A stretch of DNA of 64,000 nucleotides from Cytidiella melzeri (GCA_022592445.1 JABYQR010000269.1:1-64000), one strand, 5' to 3'. Shown: positions 34,686-47,490, counted from the stretch's first letter. Numbers and translations are program-made. Notes: generated by a model from the letters alone, not told the origin.

Positions 34686-37069
34686 TGTTACCAGTGCTGC
34701 ACTGTACGGAGGATGACGATCGAAGGTGAACACACGGTACACCGCAGAGGAGTGAGGGTTTTTATACCCAGCAGCCGTACGAGCTAGTGTGCGATTTCAT
34801 ATGGTCTGAATGTGCTTCACCTGCAGCAGCAGCACCAAACCTCGAGATAGCGAAATCCGAACCCTGATGAAATCTGCATGCAGCTGATCAGACCGCATAA
34901 GTCGTGGAGTCTCGAAATACCAGGCTGTCAAATGCTTACCGGTTACCATTAGCCCATCGACCTTCTCTCGTTTTTTGTGGAGAACATCCATGTGTGGCAT
35001 TGATAGATAGGGCACCCAGCGCATCGTCGTGTGCTTGATATGAGCATGTCGGATAGATTCTGAGAATGATCGTGCTGGGCGGAACCGGTGAGCAATTGCA
35101 TCAAAGCTATACTGCACGCGGGCGCAAGTCTTCCAATAACGGTAGGAAGAATCTGCAATGCACCCGCATCTTACTTGATAGTATTCCCGTCTAGAGACAG
35201 TACTCCTGCGACCGTCTGCGAGGTGCATGACACTCGCTGAAATATCTCCTGCGAAGCTTTTCGAGAAGCACCACGCCAGCTCGTCGCAGGGATGACCACA
35301 GAGAATCTGTCACCGAGTACGTGTGAGTATCAAAGCTGAGTCCATTGACAAGCCTGGCACTCACTATACGGTGCGATGTAAAACAAAAAACTGACGTCGA
35401 GCTCAGAACAAAGCTAATATGTTCGCAGCAAATGGATTTGGATGTTGCCGCGGAACTTGTACGTTGCCAACAGACATCGACGTCCAATCGGAGGCTGTGA
35501 AGGTTATGGAAGACCAATCTGCAGCCTGGGACCATGTGCGCCATGTCCTCCAGCGAATGCCGCTCTCTGCATGATGATCAGCGCTAAGCTATAAGCACTT
35601 GAACGAGGCTTTGGAAGAACAACTCAGTGGAGATTGGAAGAGTGTGTACGCACAGCATGTCCGAGTCGCATTACTCCGCTGGTCATCACGCGTACGGCCT
35701 GCAAGTACATAGCAGGGGATGAGAAGATCTTGCCAATCCGAGGAGCAAAGCTCGTCAATACTGTGATCATCTGTTGCGACGGGTACCACGGTGTACTTAG
35801 CATCCCATCCATTCGCAAGCTCTGTCCTTCGCACAGATGTATCATGTCATGACAAAGGCAAACCAGCAGCTTCGACTCCGCACTGCGTATACACGAGAAG
35901 CATCAGCTCCAGCAGTACTTGAGTCTGTAATCGAAGTTTCCGAAAGGTTAGGAAACATTGATACTGAGAGACAGCTTGAACAACATGAGGCCGCTACTTA
36001 CGAGCTTCCATTCTGTTATCTCTTTCGGATAAAGAGCAAGTACAGCAGCCTTGGACGACGAGCAGCTTGGATGATTATGCACGGAAGTGACACAGTGACG
36101 CTGTGGTGATGTACAGTACAACCCTGAGCCGCGTGCGTTGCAGTTGGGTCAACTACCCGACTAGTACGGGTTCCTTGTGGCGTTTTCAGCTTTTTCGAAT
36201 CTACCATATGCCTCAGCTGAAGCGCTGAAGCCACCCATGACAGCATGAATGGTGGATGACACCGGGTACAGCTGTCAACTCTTGAATTGGTGGACTCGAG
36301 ATATTCAAATTCGGTTGAGAGTAGCCGTTGTACGCAAAGAAAAACACACACACACGAAAAAGATATGAAGAACAACACTAGACGAAGGGCTAGTAGCTAA
36401 GTACGAGGTAGGCTCAGGCTGTGAAATCGTCCTGATGCGGGTGACGTCGCTGAAGAGTAGCATGTAGGGGTATGTACAAGAGAACCAAGCAAGAGATGGA
36501 TATGTAAACGACTGTAAACCAGGAACGGCAACATTGCAGCAATTAAGTAGATGTATAAATCAAGAATCAAACAAAAACCAAGAGCAAGCGAAAAGGCAAA
36601 GCGCAAGTGACAGCAATTTCCTAGAACAAAAAAAAACCCCAACAAAAAGCAAGCAGAATGGCAGGATCAGCAACTTTGTGCTATGCAGACGGAGAAAAGT
36701 ATGGTGAGCGTATGATGGCCACGTATTCAGCAGCACGACAACGAAGAACGGGATAGATGTGGTTAGATTCAACCAAAATAGAGCACCAGGAGTAGGATAT
36801 TATACCCCGCGACGAACAAAAAAAGGTCCTTCCGAAGTTCCAACCTTTGTGTTTTTTTTCCTCAGTATACAACACACGCATCGACAGCAAGGGCGTGTAC
36901 AACAATGTACGTGTGTGTGTGTTTGGGAGAGAGCGAGAGAGTCATTGTGTCTGCACCAAAAAGCAAAAAAGACGTCGCAATCAGCAACCAGCAAACTCCT
37001 CACGTCCGGGATACTCACAAATCAGGGGGAGGAGGGAACCTGTAAACACCCCACATCAACCGTCGCCCC
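34686..37069. other. no supported gene; possible F-box/LRR remnant at 34.8-35.8 kb
   Basis: Minus-strand fragments at 35544-35191 include NLHSLRLDVDVCWQ, which resembles the leucine-rich part of mushroom F-box proteins, and 35228-34797 is open for about 140 codons. I cannot join them into a gene with a start and consistent splice sites, so this may be a decayed copy. From 36300 to 37069 the sequence is A-rich, with short runs such as ACACACACAC near 36345 and GTGTGTGTGT near 36911. It may include the 3' UTR of the next gene. Confidence 0.3.
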
Positions 37070-39238
37070 TTAACGATGCAGCATCACCGGTTCCAACGGC
37101 GTGACCAACCCCGCATAACTGCTCAACCTCTTCGCAGCCAAAAACGTCGACAAATCCACCTCTGCGCTCCTCAGACAATCCACAGGGAACAAACCCCGCT
37201 GTCCCGTGCCCACATTCAGCGCGTACGCCCAACCGTCGTCAAACTGTTTCAACACCCGCACAGAGTCTCCCGGTCGAACTTCGAGCTCGTCAGGGAGCGT
37301 GGGAGTGAATGAGCGGTGGACGCGTTCGATCGTGGCGGCAGTAGAGGCGGTGATAAACGATTCTTCGGTCGTCGTCGTCGTCGTCGTCGTCGTGTGGTCT
37401 TCGGAAGAGCTCGTGAAATCCGAGAACGGGTCTTCGGAGGTGGGAGAGTCTTCGACGGCGGTGTAAAATTCGGTTGTGTCAGCCGATATGGGAGACACGG
37501 ATGTCGTGCGAGGAGGGGGGTGCTGTACGATGGCGGTGAGCGAGACGGCGGGTGAACTCTGGATGAGCAGTTGACCAGAGTTACGGGGGGTGTTCTGCAT
37601 TTCGGGAGGCATAGGGAAAGACCAGCGTTCGGTGGGCGAGAAGGGACGAACAGACATTGGTGTGAGCGGTGGCTCGTTTGGGCTGTGGTTACCATCTTGG
37701 ATGGGTGGCGGAGGATTGTAGGTGAGAGTCTGCGGTTGGAACAGCATGTTTCCGTCAGCGCTGCCGAGGCTTATCAAACTCTCGACGCTGTTCCTCTCCG
37801 ATACGTTTCGCACGGTAGGGGAAGCAGGTGTGAAGACAGTTGTAGCCAGGGGAGGAAAGCTGATTGTCCCGCTGCTGGATTGTGTCATCTCCGAGTGCGT
37901 TTCAGACGCACTAGGAAGAGAATTTTCACAGTCCAGGGGTATAGGCGGCACCGGAGAAGGTTGCCTGAAAGGATCAAACTCGACGGTCGTACCGAAGCTG
38001 CTACGAGCCGAGGGTGGCCTTCTGAAGTAGTCAGAGCTGCTGATGCCCCCGTACATCGAGGTAGGCTGCTTCGTGCGTGACCATAGGTTGCGGGATGCGA
38101 CCCTCCTGCGAATCGCGCGGCGTCTACACAAGAAGAACAAGAAAAGGAGAAATACTAGACTTGCGACGACCGCAATGGCTGCAATGACTCCAGTGGAAAG
38201 GCCATGGTGACCGGAAGCAGAAGCTGAGCCATTCCCACTACTTCCATCGCCTGTGCCATCGTCACCATCACCACTACCGCTACCGCCGCCACCAGAACCT
38301 CCTTTGCCTGTCCCACTCGACCCAGTCCTACCACTACCAGTGCTTCCACCCGTCGTACCTACACCGCCCGGAACGTCCGTAGCACTCGGGCTTTGCGTGT
38401 CCGCGCCGCCGCCACTGCCAGAAGTCCCCGAAGGCGCCGCATCCCCCGCATTCGCTATCGCTGCCTGTGTATGCTCCACGGCGACGGATCCGTTTGCGAG
38501 TGTAATAGAAATGACGGTCGGTGTCTCAGTCTCGGCAGTCGTAGACCCTGACCCAGAGGCATCTCCCGTGGGACTTGAAGTTAACTGCGAGCTGGCAGCT
38601 GCTCCAGCGGGCGAAGCGTTCGAACCGCCGCCACCAGATTGATTATTGTTAGAGCCCCCACTGCCGCTGCCAGATTGATTGTTGTTGGAACCCCCACTGC
38701 CGCTACCAGATTGGTCCAAGTTAGAACCCCCACTGCCGCTGCTTCCACTACCGCTGGACCCTCCGCTACCACCGGAGCTAGAGCCAGAGCCAGAGCCTGG
38801 CGTTGTCTGAGGGGCCGAAGCTGGCTGTGTCGTTGTCGCTTGACGCGTAGGTTGCGCTGTAGTAGGCGCGGCAGCTGGCTACGAAGATTTCAAGTCGGAC
38901 AGGCGGAGCACCAAAAACAACAAAATTGCGCGTGGAGCAAAGAATTCGCAGTGAGAAAACGGCAGACTGTCAGACTACAACAGATCAAGATTATCAGCAC
39001 GTACCTGGGTTTTCGCCGTGGACGTGGTCGCGTGTGGAAGGAGTGCAGTAATGTCGATGAGGGGCTCCCAAGGACCGTCCGAGGGCTCTGCACCAATGAG
39101 CGGGTTCAGACCGTTCAGAAGCGGTCCAACGATTGGGACATTGTCCGGTATAGGAAGATTTATGAGGGCGGGCTCCCTCTGGTGCAAAGTGTGTATGTGT
39201 CTTGTTTTGCGTCTCTTTGAGAGCCGATCGGCGTGCAT
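37070..39238 (-). CDS. single-pass membrane protein with C-terminal SH3 domain
   Basis: Two exons fit in phase, 39238-39005 and 38878-37070, giving 680 residues. The N-terminal part is followed by a Ser/Gly/Asn/Thr-rich stretch, then one transmembrane helix (STGVIAAIAVVASLVFLLFL) with a basic stop-transfer run (CRRRAIRRRVASR). A long, disordered, Pro/Ser-rich cytoplasmic region leads to an SH3 domain: LPDELEVRPGDSVRVLKQFD, DGWAYALNV and RGLFPVDCLR. This layout resembles yeast Fus1, which acts in mating-cell fusion, and loosely Sho1; that role is only inference. No clear signal peptide precedes the helix, so topology is assumed. A (CGT)n run near 37366-37391 encodes a polythreonine tract. Confidence 0.75.
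38638..38745 (-). repeat. 36-bp coding minisatellite in the SH3 protein
   Basis: Three near-identical 36-bp units encode a 12-residue Asn/Gln/Ser/Gly repeat (QSGSGSGGSNNN type) in the presumed extracellular part. Unit boundaries lie near 38676 and 38712. Similar shorter Gly/Ser blocks continue upstream in the protein. Copy number is likely variable between strains. Confidence 0.7.
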
Positions 39239-40918
39239 CGTTTTGCAGAAAACTTGCACGCGTCGTCGTCAGCTGTAGAGTCAGTGCCTTTTTTTTTGTA
39301 AAGAGCGTGAAGGGTCAAAGAAAGAACGTGGGGGTGTCGGCCAGAGCGACAGGACGGAGGTGAGAGGGGGACGAGGGGAAGAGACTGAGAGGGCGTGGTC
39401 GTTTCTCAGGGATGAGTGGGACACTGAGAGAGACGACTCGTACGCATTCAACCTCGTTGCAAGGGAAAGAGCAACGGACAGTCACAGGTCTCAATTTTAT
39501 TATATTACAGTAGTTCTCTCTCGTAAACCTGCTAGCCCGGCCAATCACAGTTTCTCCCCATATTAACCCGGGGTTCCGACAGTTTGGCGCAACGCTGACT
39601 TTGACTTGAATTACCAAATCGCTCACCACAACTTCATCCTTTTCCTCTCGCCATTCTGCTCGTTCGCTCGTCGCATGTTCCATTGCCCAACGTCGCTCGC
39701 TCGTTCCAGCCCCAGTGCGCTGACAACAAGTTTCAGCGATTTGCGTTGGCATACCTAACTGATCAGAGGGTGCGTCAGTGGCACAGGCTGACTGACAGCG
39801 AGAGACAGTACATGATGGACAGCGCTGATAACGCTGCATGCATCTACGCGTCATCTGGCAAGACGTCGTTATAACCCATTCCAAACACATGTTGTTGGCC
39901 AACGACGGAACACAACCAAGCACAGAGTCCACCTACGTCCATCGTTTCAGGACAAAGGATACCACCGTCGACCAAAGGGACATCTGGATCCAGCACAAAA
40001 CCACTTGCGATAATTCAGTACATACACCAGGTACTTCATGGCAGCTACCCTTATATTCTACTTTTCCCTAATATGATGTCCACGTTCCGCAGCACTATTC
40101 AGTTCCGTCGTCAAGTTGCCTTGGGATCCCTGATGGTAGATCCCTAGCTATAGCACGACCGCATTGCTAGTGGAGCTCTGAATTACCTTTGGAACGAGAG
40201 AAAGCTGTTTCTACACATGCTAATGTACTGCGTAGTTTCCCATCTCACTGGCATCCTGGACCACGCGGGTGAGAACCGACTCTACAGAGTTTACACGACG
40301 CAAAGACTCCGAGTGGGATTACTTTGCCGGGGAGAAAACAGCCTCTTGACGCATTGGGCCACAACTTACGATACTGTGTTCAATCTTATGTCTGTACCTT
40401 GACGTTCCCGGGTGTCTCGCAATATCTGTAGTGATAAGCTGCTGGTGCATATTCTCTTAGAGCAAGAGTGGAAGGCACCAGGCTTGGCAGCCTGACGCTT
40501 CGTGGCGTTCGGCGAATTGGTCTGTACCAAAGCCTCCATGGCGGAATCTAGCATCAGGCGGCGGGTGTGTACGTATTTACCTGTAGTTGAGACTTTCTGT
40601 GTGCAATCGCGTACGCGGCAGAATGGGCAAACGTGTGGGTCGAGTCACCTAGTTCACGCTCACGATAATCAGGCAATCCACACAGTATTGGAGTGCAAAT
40701 CTATCATGATTTGAACAGATATGCAGAAGTATCAGCTAAGATAGACGGAAGATTAGTGGTAGGACTCCATAAAAGAGATATCTACGCTGCAGAATTGAGG
40801 GACAATGCATGGAGATAGACTGCGACAGATAAAAGAGGGAGAAAAGGAAGGGACTAAGGCTACAACCTGACCAACAACCAGTAGTCAAGTACGAAACACA
40901 ACGACGGAACAAACAAGC
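39239..40918. other. intergenic, no gene seen
   Basis: About 1.7 kb upstream of the SH3-protein gene and downstream of HAD copy A. The sequence carries a T run at 39290-39298 and CT-rich stretches on the minus strand. Open frames here are short or of random-looking composition. Confidence 0.45.
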
Positions 40919-42096
40919 TCATGCAAAGATGGAAAACTTCAACTGAAGCCCGCGGTCAGTGTGGACAGGCTCGCACTGCACTTTTTCCATATTATCCACC
41001 AAAAAGTGGGCGCCGCAGTTCTCAATCTTTGAACGTTCGTGGCTCGTGCAAACGGCGATGACCGTCGCACCAGAAGCGACACCTGCGCGGATACCCGAAG
41101 GCGAGTCCTCAAACACGACACACTTCTTCGCGTCAAACCCGAGTTCCTTGGCGGCGAGCAGGAACGGGTCGGGCGCGGGTTTGCCGGCTTTGAGGCGTTT
41201 GTCGTCGGCGGTGATGGTGATGCGAGGAGGAGTGATACCGACGCGGGTCATGCAGCCGTATGCTGACAAAGATCAATTGTTGTATGAGTGATACAAGTCG
41301 AAACAAAAAACATGAAACTGCAAGGGAATAACTCACCATATGTCTTGGCGCCAGAAGTAGCTACAGCGTAGCGTCCCTCGGGAATCGAAGAGATCATCCT
41401 CTTCACACCAGGGAGGATACGCACAGAACGGTCAACGGCTGCAGCCTCGATCTGCCACGCGTGGAGAGTATCCTTCGTGAGCTTCGCCTCCTGCTCAAGC
41501 ATCGCTTGGTGTTTCTCCTCCATAACCGGATCCTCGAACACGGCCTCTTCGTGCTCCCTCACAGAGGACATGCTCAGCAATCCGCTGACCCTGTTCAAAA
41601 ACGACGGACGACGGATAGAGTTGAGACTGTTCAGTGAGCTCACAAATGAAGAAGTACGTGATGGGGCTCGTGAGGACGGCGCCGAGCTCGACGGGGTGGA
41701 GAGCGCGGGGGTCGTGACGGTCGAGTCGGCGGGAGAGTTGAGTTGTGAACCAGGCCCGTGTTTGTGGTACGCGTCGGCAAAGAAGAGGATGGACTCTTCG
41801 AACGCGGTGACCTCGTCGTCCATCTCGTGCGGCTTGATGTGAGGCTTGAACTGGGAGAGGTTGTCTACGGCGCGTTTGCCGTGTGTGGCGGCGATCACGT
41901 AGGCCGGGTCCTGCCCGATGTCTGTGGCCACCTTTCCCCAGGCTGCCTCGACGGCTGCGATGGAGTCGGTGAGTGTGCCGTCCTAAACGCGTTGAAGCGC
42001 GATTAGTTTAGTCATGAAACGGGTGTGTGTGGAAGATGAACGTACCATGTCAAAGAGGACGGCGTCGGTGCAGAAAGTCGCGATGGGGGAAGTCAT
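40919..42096 (-). CDS. HAD-family sugar/polyol phosphatase, copy A
   Basis: HAD hydrolase of the group containing fungal glycerol-3-phosphate and 2-deoxyglucose-6-phosphate phosphatases; the substrate is not set by the sequence. Three exons fit: 42096-42046, 41982-41337 and 41262-40919, giving 346 residues. Motif I, LFDMDGTLTDS, contains the nucleophile Asp and is split by intron 1 between M and D. Motif II is AVATSGAK, the motif III lysine lies in RLKAGKPAPDPFLLAAKELG, and motif IV is CVVFEDSPSGIRAG. A Ser/Thr/Pro-rich insertion of about 80 residues (TTPALSTPSSSAPSSRAPSR) sits in the cap region and is unusual for the family. A paralogue lies head-to-head at 46306-47490. Confidence 0.9.
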
Positions 42097-42223
42097 GTTG
42101 AGGTGTGCGGTCTATGGGGTATGTAGTGCGGAGGCTCTACTGGGTATTTCTAGGTGAGAATGGTATTGGAGGACGAGGATGCCCTTTGGGTTGAAGTGAG
42201 GAGAGAAGGGCTAACCATCCGCT

Positions 42224-42235
42224 TTGCCTTTATAC
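42224..42235 (-). promoter_or_regulatory. TATA box of HAD copy A
   Basis: GTATAAAGGCAA on the minus strand, 127 nt upstream of the ATG. The same 12-mer stands at exactly the same distance before copy B, which supports it as the core promoter. Confidence 0.7.
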
Positions 42236-45200
42236 GAATTCCCCGTGGCGCACTTGACGTCAAGGGGCAGTGAGATGACAACGCCAGAAGGGAAGAATAA
42301 AGAGAAACAGGGAAAGTTGAAAAAAAAAAACATAACTTATGGGAGGAGTGGATTAGAGTGGAGCGCGTTTCGTCAAAGGATTATTGATCAACACCCGGAA
42401 GATTAGAATCGGGGTGATTGTTGACCGGCATCGGGAGAAAAAAGAAAGATAAGAAACTGGGGCGCGCACCCGTTTCATTCTGTCTTTCGGGGCTCGGGCT
42501 CGCGCCGATGCTTTCCTCTTTTGGATCCCGAGCCCATCGATGAGCTCTGGCCGCCCCACTGCGAAAGGAAAGAAGGCGTTGCTATGCCGCCTGCTTGCAT
42601 GCATCCCTCGCTTCCAAATTTTGTCGGGCTCCAACACCCTCTGCTCTGTTCTAGGGTACAAAATTTGCCGATGGCAGTTGACGTACTTGGAGCAAAGTTA
42701 TGAACGACAGGGGTGAACATAGGCGAGATATCCGTTGGCATTGGAGGGTTATTCTTGGAGGCGCGGAGATTACAAGTACGCGCCACTGGCAGTGGCACCT
42801 ACCGGCGAGAGAGAGAGAGCAGGACGCGCACCATTCTGCCACTGGGAGGAGGAAATGGAAAATTTCCTTATCAGGCGCTGAACTCGAAAGATTGTGGCGT
42901 TCGTTTAGACGCCACTGCCGGCGAGACGGTGTTTACAAGTTGCTCCGAGTCTCCGGCACACTAGTCAAAGGCAACAGCTCTTGGTCCTCAGCACTGTCGT
43001 AGGCAATGCTCAGAAAAATGCCTACAGAGCTTTCCATTGTCTCACACGAGAAATGTATCTCTCGCTCCTCGTTGATTGTCATCACCGCAGGTGGGGCTGA
43101 CTCGGGAAACCTCTATCAGCCACTCGCGTAAAAAAACAGCGCACACCCACTCAAAACACGTATGTAGGAGCAACGGCAGAATCAGGAACCCAAAGCACCA
43201 CGCTTGCAAATTACTTAAAACGTTACTCGACCGCGTGGAGACATGTCTCGAAGATTTTTGAACGTTGAGTGACGGAAAAGGCAAGTTCCACCGATATAAC
43301 ATGGCCATCCCATCTGTGATTGTGATAAAACTTGTTCAAATGAGACTCGAGATTGGCAGAAAAAGATGGCGTGGGTTGTTACATGTTACATATGGTTCCT
43401 TCTCGTACGTGTACGAATTACACACGCCGCTCCACCTCCCCCCAAACGCGACCCCTTCCGTCTTTCTGAGTTTATACTGACTCTCATCAACGGCAGCAAA
43501 CCTGCGTAGATCTTGCGTGTGTGTTTTATCACAACATTGCTTTGACCATCGAGGGCAGCGACGGCACGCAAGGGAAACAGGGGAATAAAATTGGAATCAG
43601 ACAGTCGATATTGAGATAACAGATTCCGAGTCGTCGTTCCGAAAGGTATTGTCTTCATGTTACTGAACTGAACAAGATGATGTCAATGACATAGCTTTCG
43701 AAGCACTTTGGAGCCGCAGTCGTAGCCGACAGAGAACATGAAGGGTTTGCCGACACGCTTCGTGAACGAAAACCACTGTTACCCACAGACACTTCAGTAC
43801 ACGGTGGCCAAAGACACATCATGAGCGAGCGTCTGCAGCTGTAATGGATGACATATGGTTGCAAGAACAATGATATGCGCAGCTCACGAAGGTACCCTCG
43901 CCGGTGCTGTTGCGGCAATGGAGCTGTACTATGCGCTCGCCACCCCTTGCCGGAAAGCCTACTGAACCTGTAACCCCCCGATTAAGCGACACACAGCCAA
44001 CAAGGCGCTCCCCTCGTTTCTCAGCGCAGAACAGATGAACGAACGCGCCACTCGACAAAGCAATCTCCGTTCAGGCATCGGATTGCCTTTGAGGGTGCTC
44101 GGCACTGACAGCGCGCCGGGCTTACTTGGTTTGCTGTCATCCTTCGGAACGCGTCGAGGCACGGGAGCGTGCTAAGACATTCCTGGGTTGCTGATTTTTG
44201 GATTGACAGGACAAGGGTGGCGAGGGATGCCGGCGTTACGGATGTAGCTGTGATGCATGTTACGATGCGTGATCTCGTGTTTGCCACTGCATGCATGCAG
44301 GTGATTATCTTTGAATTTTGTTCGTTTGAAGGCTCCACGCTCAGATTGTCACCTCTGTCCGTCAGTCAGATAACCGGGTGGCGTTTTGATGGTATATTTC
44401 CCAGCTAGCCTTACATCAGGGAGAACGTGCCCGTCCAAGCCACTCGGGGGATATAGTAGTAAGCTCAGCGTTATCTCGACGAACAAGGGAGCTGACAAGG
44501 ACACGTTCGATCACGATCGGAAAGAAAACAAGCTCGTGAGGAAGGCAGGGAAGTCCTCAGCTTGCAAGCACCCTCGATTCCTCGTGTTTACGTGAAAAAG
44601 ATGCACAGTACGCTGTCCGTCCGTCAAGACACGCTGATCACCACCATGCATGCCGGGGGTTTCATCAACGGAGGTAGTGATGTATGTATCCACTTTTATT
44701 TCCAGCCTTCTGTTCTAACCTCTGGCGTATTATTCTTCGCGGCGCGAATACGGACTTGTGCTACATACAGATATTCACCGGCCCATGCAAAGAGACCCTG
44801 AGAAAATCATTCAAGCTCCAACGAGCGTCAGTAATGCGACTTGCCGCTGGATTCGGTTCACTCAAGGGTATCCTTTCTTCGTCGGCACCGCCATGAGGCG
44901 AGGGCGCATATTGCTCGCAATCGTGTTTGTGCTCAAAGACTTCACAGCCTGGGTACGAAGCCGATTCAGTCGAGAATGATAAGTGAATATCTTTGTTGCT
45001 TGCAATCGCAGTCGCAGTGGCTGACTTGGTGGTTTGCTCGGACAGTAGCAAATCGTGGCACACAGCGGAATATCGGGACGGCCGGACACTCGAGCCGAAC
45101 AAACGGGGACCGTTCCAGTGGTTGCCAGCTGCCTGTGATTTCCCTTTGAACGTCACTCACTCACTCATACAGCGGTGTGTGCGTGACTATGTCCGTGTCA

Positions 45201-46166
45201 GGAACGGAGCGGTGATCTTTGCACAGCCTGTACCAGTCTGACTGAAAGACCGTCCAAGGGGAAAGCTCAGATACTGCTGTGAGTGTGTAACTACATCTCA
45301 ACGTTTGGCCTCTAACGCCAGGTCGTCTTCAAGAGTCGGCACATCGGTCTGTCAGCCGAATTCTTCGTGCATTCCCACCCCGGAGTCGAAAACGCTGTCC
45401 CTTGTTTCTGCGCTGCGTATCACACGACGTCTACCCAGGACTTCTCATGACCATAGCTGACATCTCCTCGTCGCTCCGTTGCGACAGTGTACACCATCGC
45501 GTGATCGCAGATGAGTTCTCTTCAGCTCGGACTCTCGGTCCGTTCTAGTGTACTCATCATCGGGGGTTCAAGTTCATCAACGTTCATCTCGAGGCCACTG
45601 TCGAATGGGTGACGTCTCTCTCTCCCTTCTATTGAATACTTCACGCCCGTTCATGCATGGCACTGATTCTTGAACGTCTATCACTTTGCCTATTCATCGA
45701 TCGTCTCAAGCACTCTCCAAATCCCCGTGGGGTGAATGAATGGCGAATGGGGGAAGCTCTCACTGTAGCGTTTTGCGTACCGACTCAAGAGCTGACTCCA
45801 GTAGAGCAAATGTGTGCATCAGAGTATAGTGTTTGGTGTGTAGTAGACACAACGTTAGCGTCGCGTACAATCTACGGTGGCTTTATACCAAAGTACTTGT
45901 TGTGAACGACCTCCATGAGATGCCTCGAGTCGGCAAGGAGGGCTGCCATGTCTGTTCGGGTGAGATGCCGGGGGACCAATCTGTCGGACTCACTCAGTAA
46001 ATCTGTCCCCTCCGATCACACCCATCGTAACACACACTCCACCCTCGCACAGTGAATTTATTCCCCTCAGCAGAGGGAATGTCGACGTTCAAGTCAGCCC
46101 ATTCGTACCAGACAACCCATACCACCCTCCGCGTCAAGTGCTTCACGTTATACAGCTCGGGAATGC
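42236..46166. other. 3.9-kb spacer between HAD paralogues, no gene seen
   Basis: Only short open frames without family resemblance are present on either strand. An A run lies at 42321-42330. GCCACTGGCAGTGGC (42782-42796) is a perfect palindrome around its centre, and related GCCACTG elements recur at 42837 and 42911. I see no transposon ends. The region is large for this compact genome and must hold both HAD promoters. Confidence 0.4.
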
Positions 46167-46178
46167 GTATAAAGGCAA
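46167..46178 (+). promoter_or_regulatory. TATA box of HAD copy B
   Basis: GTATAAAGGCAA, 127 nt upstream of the ATG at 46306, identical in sequence and spacing to the copy A element. The surrounding leader is only partly conserved between the copies. Confidence 0.7.
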
Positions 46179-46305
46179 CCCGACCGTCAGCCACCATGTC
46201 TCCTCACTGCTTTCAGTCCAAGGCCTCTTCGTCCTACATAAACACCTTCCACACACTCACATACCCGTCTGTTCTTCACCGCAACCTTACATACCCCACA
46301 CCACA

Positions 46306-47490
46306 ATGTCTTCTCCCATCGCAACCTTTTACACCGACGCTGTCCTCTTTGACATGGTACGTTCGTCATGGATCTTCACGCTACTTGTTCCTTGACTACA
46401 TGCGTTTATGTTAGGACGGCACACTCACCGACTCCATCGCAGCCGTCGAGGCAGCCTGGGGAAAGGTGGCCACAGACATCGGGCAGGACCCGGCCTACGT
46501 GATCGCCGCCACACACGGCAAACGCGCCGTAGACAACCTCTCCCAGTTCAAGCCTCACATCAAGCCTCACGAGATGGACGACGAGGTCACCGCGTTCGAA
46601 GAGTCCATCCTCTTCTTTGCCGACGCGTACCACAAACACGGGCCTGGTTCACAACTCAACTCTCCCGCAGACTCGACCGTCACGACCCCCGCGCTCTCCA
46701 CCCCTTCGAGCTCGGCACCGTCGTCCAGAGCTCAATCGCGTGCTTCGTCCTTTGGAAACGCACTCGCGGCGCCGTCATTGAACACTATCCGTCGTCCGTC
46801 GTTCCTGAGCAGAGTCAGCGGGTTGTTGGGCATGTCCGCTGTGTCCGAGCACGAAGAGTCCGTGTTTGACGACTTTGTGTCAGAGGAGAAGAACCAAGAG
46901 ATGGGTGAGCAGGAGCCTGCAAGGACCGTGAAGGATACTCTCCACGCGTGGCAGGTCGAGGCTTCGGCTGTTGACCGTTCGGTGCGCATTCTTCCTGGTG
47001 TGAAGAGGATGATCTCTTCGATCCCCGAGGGACGTTACGCTGTAGCCACTTCTGGTGCCAAGACATACGGTAAGTTATTTTCCTCGCAGTGACATGTTTT
47101 CTCGACTGGGTATCACTCACCAAGAATTGGATGTCAGCATACGGCTGCATGACCCGCGTCGGCATCACCCCTCCCCGAATCACCATCACCGCCGACGACA
47201 AACGTCTCAAAGCAGGCAAACCCGCACCCGACCCCTTCCTACTCGCCGCCAAAGAACTCGGATTCGACGCGTCAAACTGCGTCGTCTTCGAAGACTCCCC
47301 TTCGGGTATCCGCGCAGGCGTCGCTTCCGGTGCGACCGTCGTCGCCGTGTGCACCAGCCACGAACGCTCAAAGATCGAGAACTGCGGCGCTCATTACGTC
47401 GTGGACAACATGGAAAAAGTCCACTGTGAGCCTGTCGCGACGAACGCGGAGTACGGAGGGGTGCAGTTGAAGTTTACAATCTTTGCTTAG
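46306..47490 (+). CDS. HAD-family sugar/polyol phosphatase, copy B
   Basis: Paralogue of the gene at 40919-42096 with the same three-exon plan: 46306-46356, 46415-47069 and 47138-47490, 352 residues. All HAD motifs are kept: DMDGTLTDS, AVATSGAK, KAGKPAPDPFLLAAKELG and CVVFEDSPSGIRAG. Residues 18 to about 118 are nearly identical to copy A also at DNA level. The Ser-rich insertion and following region then diverge (QSRASSFGNALAAPSLN, SEHEESVFDDFVSEEKNQ). The last exon is similar in protein but carries many silent changes. The C-terminus is slightly longer (ATNAEYGGVQLKFTIFA). Activity on glycerol 3-phosphate or deoxyglucose 6-phosphate is a family-based guess. Confidence 0.9.

Noticed and set aside
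39315..39932. 205-codon minus-strand frame
   Set aside because: Composition is Cys/Ser/Arg-biased without any family pattern, and it lies in the promoter region of the SH3-protein gene.
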